Source of the DNA: DATGUP01 sp035301265
Lineage (GTDB): Bacteria; Bacillota; Bacilli; Bacillales; Amphibacillaceae
Assembly (NCBI GenBank): GCA_035301265.1
Contig: DATGUP010000008.1
Coordinates: forward strand, 124,001 to 188,000
DNA: 64,000 nt
Direction: 5' to 3'
A program made the translations under genes and the position numbers. Shown here piece after piece: positions 44,975-53,126 of the stretch. Position 1 is the first letter of the stretch, and each line of letters starts with the position of its first letter. Below the pieces are notes generated by a model. It did not search any database and had not been told where the DNA came from. It saw only the letters and a program-made list of their open reading frames with translations.

Positions 44975-46105
44975 GTGGCCGAAGTAGTCATAGTTGATGC
45001 GATTCGGACGGCAACAGGAAAACGCGATGGCGCTTTTTCTAGTATGCATCCGGTCGATATGCTATCCCCCATTTTGAAAGCGCTTGTGGAGCGCAACGAT
45101 CTCGAGCCTGATGCAGTTGAGGACGTTGTGACGGGTTGTGTCTCGATGACCGATGAGCAAGGTGGAAACATCGGACGGATGGCGGTGCTTGCAGCCGGTT
45201 TTCCTGTTGAAGTTCCCGCTTTTTCCTTAAACCGGATGTGCGGCTCCAGCCAACAAGCCATTCATAGCGCAGCGCAAGCAATTCTTGCCGGTGATGTCGA
45301 TATCGCCATCGCCTGTGGCGTAGAAAACATGACTCGTGTACCGATGGGAAGTGACATGGGAAGTTTCAGCGATGATTTAGTGGAACAGTATAGCATTGTT
45401 CCCCAAGGGTTTTCAGCTGAGATGATTGCCGATAAATGGGGATTATCCCGCGAAGAACTCGATGCCTTTTCACTGGAAAGTCATCACCGTGCGGCTAAAG
45501 CTGCAGACAGCGGTGCATTTGACCGGGAAATTTTACCGATAGATATAAATGGCGATACGTTTAAGCATGATGAAGGCATCCGCCGCAATACGTCAATGGA
45601 AAAACTAGCGGGTTTGATCCCGTCTTTTCAGCCGGATGATGGCGTGATCACAGCAGGCAATTCCAGTCAGATAAGCGACGGTGCATCCGGTGTTTTGCTC
45701 ATGTCCCGGGAAAAGGCGGAAGAAATCGGTGTCAAACCGCGAGCACGTATCATAGCCCGTACGGTCGTTGGCGAGGATCCAGTCTTGATGCTAACAGGCG
45801 TTATTCCAGCAACTCGAAAAGTGCTTCAAAAAGCGGGGCTAAAGCTCGAGGATATAGACATTATCGAAATTAACGAAGCATTTGCTTCGGTTGTAAAAGC
45901 ATGGGAAAAAGAACTGGAACCTGATATGAACAAAGTGAATCCACGGGGCGGGGCGATTGCGCTCGGCCATCCGCTCGGTGCAACAGGTACACGCATTGCA
46001 ACAACGCTTATACATGAGTTAGAAGATACAGGGGGCAAGTATGGCTTACAGGTGATGTGTATCGGCTTTGGCATGGCGACAGCGACGATCTTTGAGCGTT
46101 TGTAG
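44975..46105 (+). CDS. Thiolase (acetyl-CoA acyltransferase)
   Basis: A 376-residue thiolase starting at GTG 44975 with AAAGGAGG 8 bases before. Catalytic residues: Cys89 in RMCGSSQQA, His332 in GHPLGATGT and Cys362 in MCIGFGMA; the last motif differs from the common CGGGGQG. It splits 3-ketoacyl-CoA to acetyl-CoA and a shortened acyl-CoA. Confidence 0.92.
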   Translation: MAEVVIVDAIRTATGKRDGAFSSMHPVDMLSPILKALVERNDLEPDAVEDVVTGCVSMTDEQGGNIGRMAVLAAGFPVEVPAFSLNRMCGSSQQAIHSAAQAILAGDVDIAIACGVENMTRVPMGSDMGSFSDDLVEQYSIVPQGFSAEMIADKWGLSREELDAFSLESHHRAAKAADSGAFDREILPIDINGDTFKHDEGIRRNTSMEKLAGLIPSFQPDDGVITAGNSSQISDGASGVLLMSREKAEEIGVKPRARIIARTVVGEDPVLMLTGVIPATRKVLQKAGLKLEDIDIIEINEAFASVVKAWEKELEPDMNKVNPRGGAIALGHPLGATGTRIATTLIHELEDTGGKYGLQVMCIGFGMATATIFERL

Positions 46106-46145
46106 ATCCATATCGATTTTTTTACAAATATAAGGAGGGATTAAT

Positions 46146-46496
46146 ATGGCAAAGCTTGTTGAGCCTAATGCAGTGGAAGTCTTTGAGATGATTGACGCAG
46201 CGTTGAAATACGATCCATCTGTCACAAAAGGAAAAGAAGGGGTTTATGAGTTTCATTTAAAAGGCGACGATGGTGGAACATTTCAAATGATTATTGACGA
46301 GGAGGGACCGCGCGCGATCCAAGGAACGGAAAAAGAGCCTCAGTGTACGTTGGAAATGAACACAGATGTCTTTCGCAGTTTGGTCGCGGGTACATTAAAT
46401 CCGACGTCAGCATTTATGGGTGGTAAGCTCAAAGTCAAAGGCAATATGGGACTTGCATTGAAGTTACAGACTGTTCTGAATTCGTTTTCCTTTTAA
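46146..46496 (+). CDS. SCP2 sterol-binding domain protein (copy 2)
   Basis: A 116-residue free-standing SCP2 domain, paralogous to the protein at 40380-40724: both have VTKG/LTKG-x-YEF near the start and GxLKVKGNMGLALKLQ near the end. AAGGAGGG precedes the ATG. Two copies flanking the beta-oxidation enzymes suggest that substrate delivery is important here. Confidence 0.88.
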   Translation: MAKLVEPNAVEVFEMIDAALKYDPSVTKGKEGVYEFHLKGDDGGTFQMIIDEEGPRAIQGTEKEPQCTLEMNTDVFRSLVAGTLNPTSAFMGGKLKVKGNMGLALKLQTVLNSFSF

Positions 46497-46593
46497 CACT
46501 TCAAGGTATCGACAAGCTTATGTAACGGCAGGAGGCAAGAATGATATAGCCTCCTGTCATTTCTAAAAATCTATCAAATAAGGAGGGCTATAC

Positions 46594-47508
46594 ATGGCTC
46601 ATGACAAGTTTCAAACGGTAGAGGCGGAAATTAATTGGAATGCGCCGATGTTCAAATTGTATGAAAAGGCAAAACAAAACCCGTGGGATCCGGCCGATCT
46701 TGATTTTACACAGGACAAAAAAGATTTTGACAATATGAATGATGACGAAAAAGCGACATCACTTCCACTTGTATCTTATTTTTCGGCAGGTGAGGAAGCG
46801 GTTACAATCGATATTTTACCGATGGTGCATTTGATGGCGAGACAAGGGCGGCTTGAGGATACGATGTTTTTAACGACGTTTATGTTTGATGAGGCAAAAC
46901 ATACAGAGATGTTTTCCCGCTGGCAAAGAGAAATGGAAATCGGCGATATGGATTTATCGGTTTTTCACAATGATAATTACAAACGTATTTTTTATGAACA
47001 GCTTCCTGAAAAAATGGAGCGCCTAAGCGTTGACGACTCACCTGAAGCGATCATAAAAGCAGCAACGGTATACAATATGATCGTCGAAGGAACGCTGGCG
47101 AAAACAGGGTATTATTCGTTCCGGGAAATTTTTAGAAAAAGAGGACTGTTGCCAGGAATTTTGCAAGGAATTGATTATTTAAACCAAGATGAAGGCCGCC
47201 ATTTACAGTTTGGCATTTATACGATTCAGCGTCATGTTGTCGGCAACGAGAAAAACATGCGGATATTTGACGATTACATGGATGAGTTGTGGCCAGATGC
47301 ATATGGGGCAATTGATTACTTAACAACGATGTATGATATCCAGATGGAACAGGACTGGACTCAATCCAATCTTCATTTTGATTCAGATTTAATGCGGGAA
47401 TATGCTAAAAAACAGTTTGAAATTCGTAAAAAACAAGTGCATCGTGCTGAAAAATTCAACAGTGTCGAGGAGTTGGATAAAAACTTGGTGAAAGCGGATG
47501 AAGTGTAA
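46594..47508 (+). CDS. R2-like ligand-binding oxidase (R2lox)
   Basis: A 304-residue ferritin-fold oxidase with all R2lox hallmarks. Metal ligands: Glu67, Glu100, His103, Glu165, Glu200, His203. The Val70 and Tyr160 pair that forms the unusual Val-Tyr ether cross-link is present. All are offset by exactly two from the numbering I recall for the Geobacillus kaustophilus protein (Glu69, Val72, Glu102, His105, Tyr162, Glu167, Glu202, His205). R2lox binds a Mn/Fe site and a long-chain fatty acid and is not a ribonucleotide reductase. Its setting in a fatty-acid operon supports a lipid role. AAGGAGGG precedes the ATG. Confidence 0.92.
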   Translation: MAHDKFQTVEAEINWNAPMFKLYEKAKQNPWDPADLDFTQDKKDFDNMNDDEKATSLPLVSYFSAGEEAVTIDILPMVHLMARQGRLEDTMFLTTFMFDEAKHTEMFSRWQREMEIGDMDLSVFHNDNYKRIFYEQLPEKMERLSVDDSPEAIIKAATVYNMIVEGTLAKTGYYSFREIFRKRGLLPGILQGIDYLNQDEGRHLQFGIYTIQRHVVGNEKNMRIFDDYMDELWPDAYGAIDYLTTMYDIQMEQDWTQSNLHFDSDLMREYAKKQFEIRKKQVHRAEKFNSVEELDKNLVKADEV

Positions 47509-47544
47509 AAATAAACGGGAATGATTCATTCGGGAGGTTTTCTC

Positions 47545-49395
47545 ATGAAACCGAATAACTTAGTGGAAATGCTTCATCGAACGGTCAAGAAGTATCCGGA
47601 TAAGGATGTGTTTTTGTGGAAAGAAAAAGGGATGTATCAGCATATGACGTACGGGGAGTTTTGGGAAAAAATATTTTATGCGGCGTCTGGTTTTGTCCAA
47701 CTCGGTATCGGTCCGGACGATAAAGTGGCCATTTTGTCTAACAGCAATCCGATGTGGGGAATAACGGATTTTGCCCTGGCAAGCATCGGGGCTGTTAGTG
47801 TACCAGTATACCCGACACTGCCCCCGGAACAAGTGGCCTATACATTAAAAAACGGTGATGTCCGGATGGCGGTTGTGGAGGATAGGGAGCAATACGACAA
47901 AGTCAAGGCTGGCGATGCGGACATCGAGTTGATCATTACAATGTATCCCGATGACGAACTAAAGTCAGCAGATAAAGATTTAACATTTTCTGAATTAGAA
48001 GCAAGGGGTAAGCAGCATCCATTAGAGAATTGGGAAGAAACGTGGCGCACGTTCAACCGCGATCGATTAGTCACGATTATCCATACGTCGGGCACAACCG
48101 GTAAACCAAAAGGGGCAATGCTTTCACATGGTAATTTTTTAGCCAATTTGGAAGCGGTGCAATTTTGGTTAATCGAACTGTTGCCTGAAGATGTATCGCT
48201 TTCTTATTTGCCTTTATCCCATGTGTTTGAACGGATGGCTGGGCACTTTATGCCGCTTTCAGTCGGTACAACGATTGGCTATGCCGAAAGTATTGATACG
48301 ATTCCAGAAAACTTATTAGAAATTCGTCCGACTGTTTTAACGAGCGTGCCGAGATTGTTTGAAAAAGTGTATGCGATGGTATGGGATGAAATCAATTCAG
48401 GATCAGCGATTAAGAAAAAAGTGTTTAATTGGGCCCTTTCCGTCGGGGAGGAACGTTATGATTTATATTTAAATGCTCGGATCGATCAAATCATTAAACA
48501 AACCGCCATGCCAAGAGATTTGTACCGCAAATGGAAAAGAGCTGACAGACTTGTTTTCCAAAAAGTAAAGGAAAAATTAGGCGGACGGCTGCGCGGTATG
48601 GTGTCCGGCGGCGGGACGTTGAACCCAGAAGTCGCGCGGTTTTTCTGGGCGCTTGATTTGCCAATTCTCGAAGGATACGGTTTGACAGAAACATCCCCCG
48701 TGATTACAACGAATCCGATGATGCGAGCTAAAACAGGCACCGTCGGTAAAGTATTGCCAAACCTCGATGTGAAAATTGCTGATGATGGAGAGGTGCTTGT
48801 ACGCGGCCCAAGCGTTATGAAAGGTTACTACAATAATCCGGAAGCAACGGCCGAAGACTTTGATGGCGATTGGTATAAGACAGGGGATATTGGAGAACTT
48901 GATGAAGAAGGGTATTTGAAAATCATCGACCGTAAGAAACGCATTATCGTCTTGTCAACCGGAAAAAACGTAGCGCCACAACCGATTGAAAATGCCATCA
49001 ATGAGAGCGTGTATATCGGTCATAGCATTGTTTTTGGTGAAAAGCAGAAATATATCATTTGTTTGGTGAACCCTGATTTTGAAAACTTACTGCCGTGGGC
49101 CGAGCGGCGGGGAATCACGGCGGAATCCACTGAAGAGCTTTGTCGCAATCATCAAGTGAAGGCGCTGATCGAAAGCGAAGTAGAGCGTTTAACAGCGCAC
49201 TTTGCCGACTTTGAAAAACCGAAGAAAGTCGTTATCATCGGTAAAGAGTGGACTGTTGATGGCGGTGAATTGACGCCAAAACTATCGTTAAGATTGCAAG
49301 TTATTGAAGCGAAATATAAGCAATTAATTCAAGAAACATACGGCAAAGACTTTGTAGATGAAGAGAAAGAAATCGTAACGGCCGGAGAAGGATAA
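47545..49395 (+). CDS. Long-chain acyl-CoA synthetase (AMP-forming)
   Basis: A 616-residue ligase of the FAA1/FadD15 type that activates fatty acids to acyl-CoA. Motifs: TSGTTGKPKGAMLSH (ATP loop, about residue 180), EGYGLTETSP, and DWYKTGDIG with IDRKKRIIV. ATG at 47545 follows GGGAGG; the ATG at 47521 precedes it. It is the last gene of the operon, feeding the enzymes encoded upstream. Confidence 0.92.
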   Translation: MKPNNLVEMLHRTVKKYPDKDVFLWKEKGMYQHMTYGEFWEKIFYAASGFVQLGIGPDDKVAILSNSNPMWGITDFALASIGAVSVPVYPTLPPEQVAYTLKNGDVRMAVVEDREQYDKVKAGDADIELIITMYPDDELKSADKDLTFSELEARGKQHPLENWEETWRTFNRDRLVTIIHTSGTTGKPKGAMLSHGNFLANLEAVQFWLIELLPEDVSLSYLPLSHVFERMAGHFMPLSVGTTIGYAESIDTIPENLLEIRPTVLTSVPRLFEKVYAMVWDEINSGSAIKKKVFNWALSVGEERYDLYLNARIDQIIKQTAMPRDLYRKWKRADRLVFQKVKEKLGGRLRGMVSGGGTLNPEVARFFWALDLPILEGYGLTETSPVITTNPMMRAKTGTVGKVLPNLDVKIADDGEVLVRGPSVMKGYYNNPEATAEDFDGDWYKTGDIGELDEEGYLKIIDRKKRIIVLSTGKNVAPQPIENAINESVYIGHSIVFGEKQKYIICLVNPDFENLLPWAERRGITAESTEELCRNHQVKALIESEVERLTAHFADFEKPKKVVIIGKEWTVDGGELTPKLSLRLQVIEAKYKQLIQETYGKDFVDEEKEIVTAGEG

Positions 49396-49411
49396 GGGAA
49401 GCAATATGAAA

Positions 49412-49474
49412 GCAAGGAGCGCATAGGTCAGCGGTTGTTTAGACGAAATGGTCCTCGCTCCTTGCCACTTTTGT
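49412..49474 (+). terminator. Terminator of the acyl-CoA operon
   Basis: 10-bp stem GCAAGGAGCG/CGCTCCTTGC (49412-49421 with 49456-49465), 34-base loop, T-rich tail. Confidence 0.7.
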
Positions 49475-49501
49475 TTGTTTTGTGTAACGGGAGGTTTTAC
49501 T

Positions 49502-50962
49502 ATCAGCCATATCGTTCGGTTAATAGAAACAAGCGCTATATTGGATATGGATGCTACAACACTTGCCTCGATGATCAAAAATAAAAATATCCGATCGGTT
49601 GATGTGACAAACAAATTTATACAGCATTTGCAATCTATCAACCCATCGATCCATTGTGTTGTCGAAGAAAGGTTTTCTGATGCATTGCATGAAGCTGAGC
49701 GCAGCGATGATTTGCTCGATTCTGGTCAAGGCGGTGGACGACTCTTTGGCGTCCCCATTTCCGTAAAGAAATCGCTCGATGTCAAAGGCATGAGGACAAC
49801 CGGAGGATTAATACACCGTTCGGATTATGTAGCATCACATGACTCAGAGGCAGTCCGGCGGTTGAAAAAAGAAGGGGCGATTGTTCTATGTAAAACAAAT
49901 ACGTCAACAGCTTGTTTAACATTTGAATCAAACAACAAACTGTATGGCCGAACAAACAATCCTTGGTGTATGGCAAAAACGGCCGGGGGATCAAGCGGTG
50001 GGGAAGCGGCACTGATAGCCAGCGGTGGAGCGGCAGCAGGCGTCGGATCGGATTTAGCTGGATCATTGAGGTTACCCGCCCACTTCAACGGTGTGATTTC
50101 TTTCAAATCAGGAGCTAACGCTATTCCTCTGACCGGCCATTTTCCCAAGCCTATTCATCAACTGCAGAGCAATATGATGGGATTAGGACCGATGACTAAA
50201 AGCGTTGCAGATAGTGAATTGATGTACACCATTATGAGTGATATACCTATGGAGAAAATAGATCCGTCAGTCTTCCGCCTTATTATGCCACCCATTTTAG
50301 GTAAATATCCGTTGTCCAAAGATATTGAACAAGTGTGGCGAGCGGTTCGGCAATTTTTCAAAGGAATGTTCATAGAAAAGGAGTTGCCCGGGTTCATCTG
50401 GCGAACGCCGCTTTTACACTTACAAGTTTTAACAATTAACGGTGCTAAAGATTTATATCCATCCCTTTTCAACAAAACATCATTTCCATTGTTTCAAGCA
50501 TGGCTTCGAGAAAAAATACGGCACGATACTGATTACGATCGTCACTTTTTAAAAACGATGCTTTTAGCTAAAGCAGGTTCAAAACTGTTTCGAACAAAGG
50601 TGAGTTCAAATCGAATAAAGAAACTGCGAGCCAAGATACTCGAATGGCAAAACCAGTTCGATCAGTTCCTCGATCGATCTGTACTGCTTCTACCGGTGTT
50701 TGGAAAACCAGCTGGTTATCACGGTGAGCTAGCTAAAGAGCTTCTTTCCAATCGATTTTTGTATCGGAAATGCATGCCTTTCACAGTGCTTCCGAACGTA
50801 TTAGGACTTCCGGCGTTGTCCATTCCCATCGCGAGAAATAAAAGCAAGTTACCAATCAGTGTTCAACTCATTGCTAAAAGAGGGAATGAACAGGCGCTGT
50901 TTTATTACGGACGTCTGTTAGAAAAACATTTTCTCGGCTATGAGCGGGCGGTATTGGAGTGA
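49502..50962 (+). CDS. Amidase signature family protein, possible AUC start
   Basis: An amidase of about 486 residues. The Ser-cisSer-Lys triad is readable: Lys in VPISVKKSLDV, the GGSSGGEAAL signature, and the nucleophile Ser in DLAGSLRLPA. It hydrolyses an amide of unknown identity. The start is puzzling: the only ATG upstream (49448) lies in the terminator loop, while GGGAGG at 49489-49494 points, with 7 bases between, to an ATC at 49502. An ATG at 49547 would give a slightly shorter N-terminus with a weak site. I give the ATC by position. Confidence 0.8.
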   Translation: MSHIVRLIETSAILDMDATTLASMIKNKNIRSVDVTNKFIQHLQSINPSIHCVVEERFSDALHEAERSDDLLDSGQGGGRLFGVPISVKKSLDVKGMRTTGGLIHRSDYVASHDSEAVRRLKKEGAIVLCKTNTSTACLTFESNNKLYGRTNNPWCMAKTAGGSSGGEAALIASGGAAAGVGSDLAGSLRLPAHFNGVISFKSGANAIPLTGHFPKPIHQLQSNMMGLGPMTKSVADSELMYTIMSDIPMEKIDPSVFRLIMPPILGKYPLSKDIEQVWRAVRQFFKGMFIEKELPGFIWRTPLLHLQVLTINGAKDLYPSLFNKTSFPLFQAWLREKIRHDTDYDRHFLKTMLLAKAGSKLFRTKVSSNRIKKLRAKILEWQNQFDQFLDRSVLLLPVFGKPAGYHGELAKELLSNRFLYRKCMPFTVLPNVLGLPALSIPIARNKSKLPISVQLIAKRGNEQALFYYGRLLEKHFLGYERAVLE

Positions 50963-50986
50963 GTGGATTTAGACGATTTTACTCTT

Positions 50987-52507
50987 TTAAATCATCCCTT
51001 CGCGGATCGCTCGGGCAACAGCCTCCGTCCGGTTGCGCGCCTTCATCTTTTGCATAATAGCGGAGACATAATCTCGAACTGTGTATTCGCTTAAATGCAA
51101 GGCATCAGCCGCTTCGCTTGTCGATGCTCCTTCCGCCATCAATTGGAGCACTTCAATTTCTCGCGGTGCTAAACGGAGAGTGCTTGCTGAATGTTGAGCT
51201 CGATGATTCTTTAAATATTTTTCTAAAATCTCGCCCGCACTTTGACCAAAGCGAATTAAGGCAGAAAATGTTTCCTGCGCTAACTTGAAAAATTTTCCCG
51301 GTCCTTGATCCAAAATCGCCGCCCCGAGGAGCTTATTGTTTGTCGATGTGAATATAGGTGCGATGACTACCGAGCACAAATCAAATTGGTCAATATAATG
51401 ATCAGGAAACCCAACAGATGCGTCTTTAACGTAGATCGGCTGTAAATAGTTCATATTTTTTCCGAATATACTTAAGAAATCCAAATTGTTCTGGATGATG
51501 GGGAGATTGCTTATGTCTTCAGTGATGTTTTGGATTGCTTCATTATCGAGACGATGACCATAAAGCCCAAAACCCATTTGATCGTTTACTGAATACGAAA
51601 ATAGGGCACAGCGTTCAAACGGTAAATAATTGACAAACCCCGATGTAATATTTTCCACAGCCTCTTGGAAATTCCGCGAACGCATTATCATTTCATTAAA
51701 AAGGATAACAGAATCCTTCCATTGTTGTTCCTCTTGTGATGAATGCAATGTTTCGCGTCCTTCTTGGAATATCTGTAAAGCGTACGTTACAAATGGGACG
51801 ACGTGGGATGTCTCTCTATGGTCGATGCATATGAGTAATGTAACATCATTATGAGGGATGGGAAGGACGCTATATTTCTTTCTATTATCTTGTTCCATTT
51901 GTTCCAAAAGTCGCTCTGACAGTGTAAAAATTGAATCCGCTTTCAAAGAATTGTTTTCTAATAACAAATCTTCGTTAAAACGATTAAACCATTTTTGGAC
52001 GATAAACGTGTCATTTTTTTGGATAACGATCGCTGCCCATTCGATTGGCAATTGGTTGGAGGTTACGAGATCTTGCAGAAATGTGTCGATGGAAAAATGA
52101 TTGTGATGTGGATGTGACAAAATTTGTTCGTTAATTTTGGCAAAAACATACTGGATTCCTTGGTGGTCCTTATAAGAATGATGCGCTGCTTTTTGGACTA
52201 CTTTATGTATTGCGTTTTCCAGTAAAGTGATAAAAAACTGATTGATTTCTAGTGGTGCTATTGAACGGGCGGGGGATGGAGTGATTTCGTTCCGGCTGGA
52301 ATCATCCATGTTGTCGTGTTGTGTAAAAAAATAATCAGTCAAAAATTGTATAGCTGTTTTCATGTTTTTAACGGAATGTCCGCTTGTTCTTTGCAAGTGC
52401 AAAAGGATGTCGTGCCATTCGTGTAAAATAGCCTTTTCATGTTTCTTGATCACTTGAAGGCCGTATTGATAAACAGAATCCATTTGTTGATGTAATGTGA
52501 ATGTCAT
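50987..52507 (-). CDS. GAF-LuxR family transcriptional regulator
   Basis: A 506-residue regulator. The C-terminal 65 residues are a LuxR/NarL helix-turn-helix (LAPREIEVLQLMAEGAS, then HLSEYTVRDYVSAIMQKM). Residues of about 270-420 look like a GAF sensor domain, and the N-terminal 250 residues are helical and unknown. ATG at 52507 follows AGAGGTG. It is convergent with the amidase gene and downstream of the acyl-CoA operon, which it may control; the divergent surface island is another candidate target. Confidence 0.83.
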   Translation of the reverse strand: MTFTLHQQMDSVYQYGLQVIKKHEKAILHEWHDILLHLQRTSGHSVKNMKTAIQFLTDYFFTQHDNMDDSSRNEITPSPARSIAPLEINQFFITLLENAIHKVVQKAAHHSYKDHQGIQYVFAKINEQILSHPHHNHFSIDTFLQDLVTSNQLPIEWAAIVIQKNDTFIVQKWFNRFNEDLLLENNSLKADSIFTLSERLLEQMEQDNRKKYSVLPIPHNDVTLLICIDHRETSHVVPFVTYALQIFQEGRETLHSSQEEQQWKDSVILFNEMIMRSRNFQEAVENITSGFVNYLPFERCALFSYSVNDQMGFGLYGHRLDNEAIQNITEDISNLPIIQNNLDFLSIFGKNMNYLQPIYVKDASVGFPDHYIDQFDLCSVVIAPIFTSTNNKLLGAAILDQGPGKFFKLAQETFSALIRFGQSAGEILEKYLKNHRAQHSASTLRLAPREIEVLQLMAEGASTSEAADALHLSEYTVRDYVSAIMQKMKARNRTEAVARAIREGMI

Positions 52508-52516
52508 GGGAAACAC

Positions 52517-53068
52517 CTCTTTTCATAGTTTTTTTCAGATGGAGACGCAAACGATTTTAGATACCAAAATAATCCTTCTATATGAACTCCTGAGTCTTAA
52601 ACGCATTTCCCAATGGAATGAAAAAATGATAGCTAATGTTTCGAAATGAGTGTATATTCATTATAGTCTGCCCGGTGAATAAATTCAAGCGCAACCGATG
52701 ACGGGAAATAATCTCAATCGCTCCATACCATCTGTTTATAAATATTCTACTCCTACTTTCTTTATGCAATATACACGCCGTAGTACGACATATTGAAACA
52801 GGGGATTGTTAGCATTTAACATAAAGGTGTTTCTTTTCAACGATTGATGCATTATCATACAAAAGTCGGATGTTTGTAACATTAATTAGTAATTTTCCTA
52901 TTATTCTAGGAATTGGTACAAGCTTGCAACGGTTGTAAACTATATTTAAGCCGTTTGCACGGGATGGGCGTACATCAATATGAACGCGCTTTCAAACAAA
53001 GTGGTTTCTCTTTCCAATCGAGCGCGGGATACATAAACATCTCGTGTAAAGCCATCGTCAAGGGGGGG
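52517..53068. other. Long upstream region of the surface island
   Basis: About 550 bases with no convincing gene. An open frame at 52913-53110 (65 codons) lacks a ribosome binding site and a recognisable product. No riboswitch pattern was recognised. Control elements for the LuxR gene and for the surface island are likely here. Confidence 0.4.
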
Positions 53069-53096
53069 TTGACGAATGTTATGAAAATGTTAATAC
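53069..53096 (+). promoter_or_regulatory. Candidate promoter of the surface island
   Basis: TTGACG (53069-53074), 16 bases, TAATAC (53091-53096), about 30 bases before the first gene. Confidence 0.55.
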
Positions 53097-53126
53097 TTGT
53101 AAATTATTAAAAAGGAGGCGTTAACA

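Noticed and set aside
46594..47508. Ribonucleotide reductase beta subunit
   Set aside because: The Val70/Tyr160 pair and ligand set are those of R2lox, and no large subunit gene is adjacent.
49448..49501. ATG at 49448 as the amidase start
   Set aside because: It lies in the loop of the operon terminator and has no ribosome binding site; the site at 49489-49494 comes after it.
52750..53060. Possible cyclic-di-GMP or other riboswitch before the surface island
   Set aside because: A GTGTAAAGCC stretch recalls part of the GEMM consensus but the rest of the conserved core is absent.
52913..53110. 65-codon open frame before the surface island
   Set aside because: No ribosome binding site, start lies in a leader region, and it overlaps the candidate promoter of the island.
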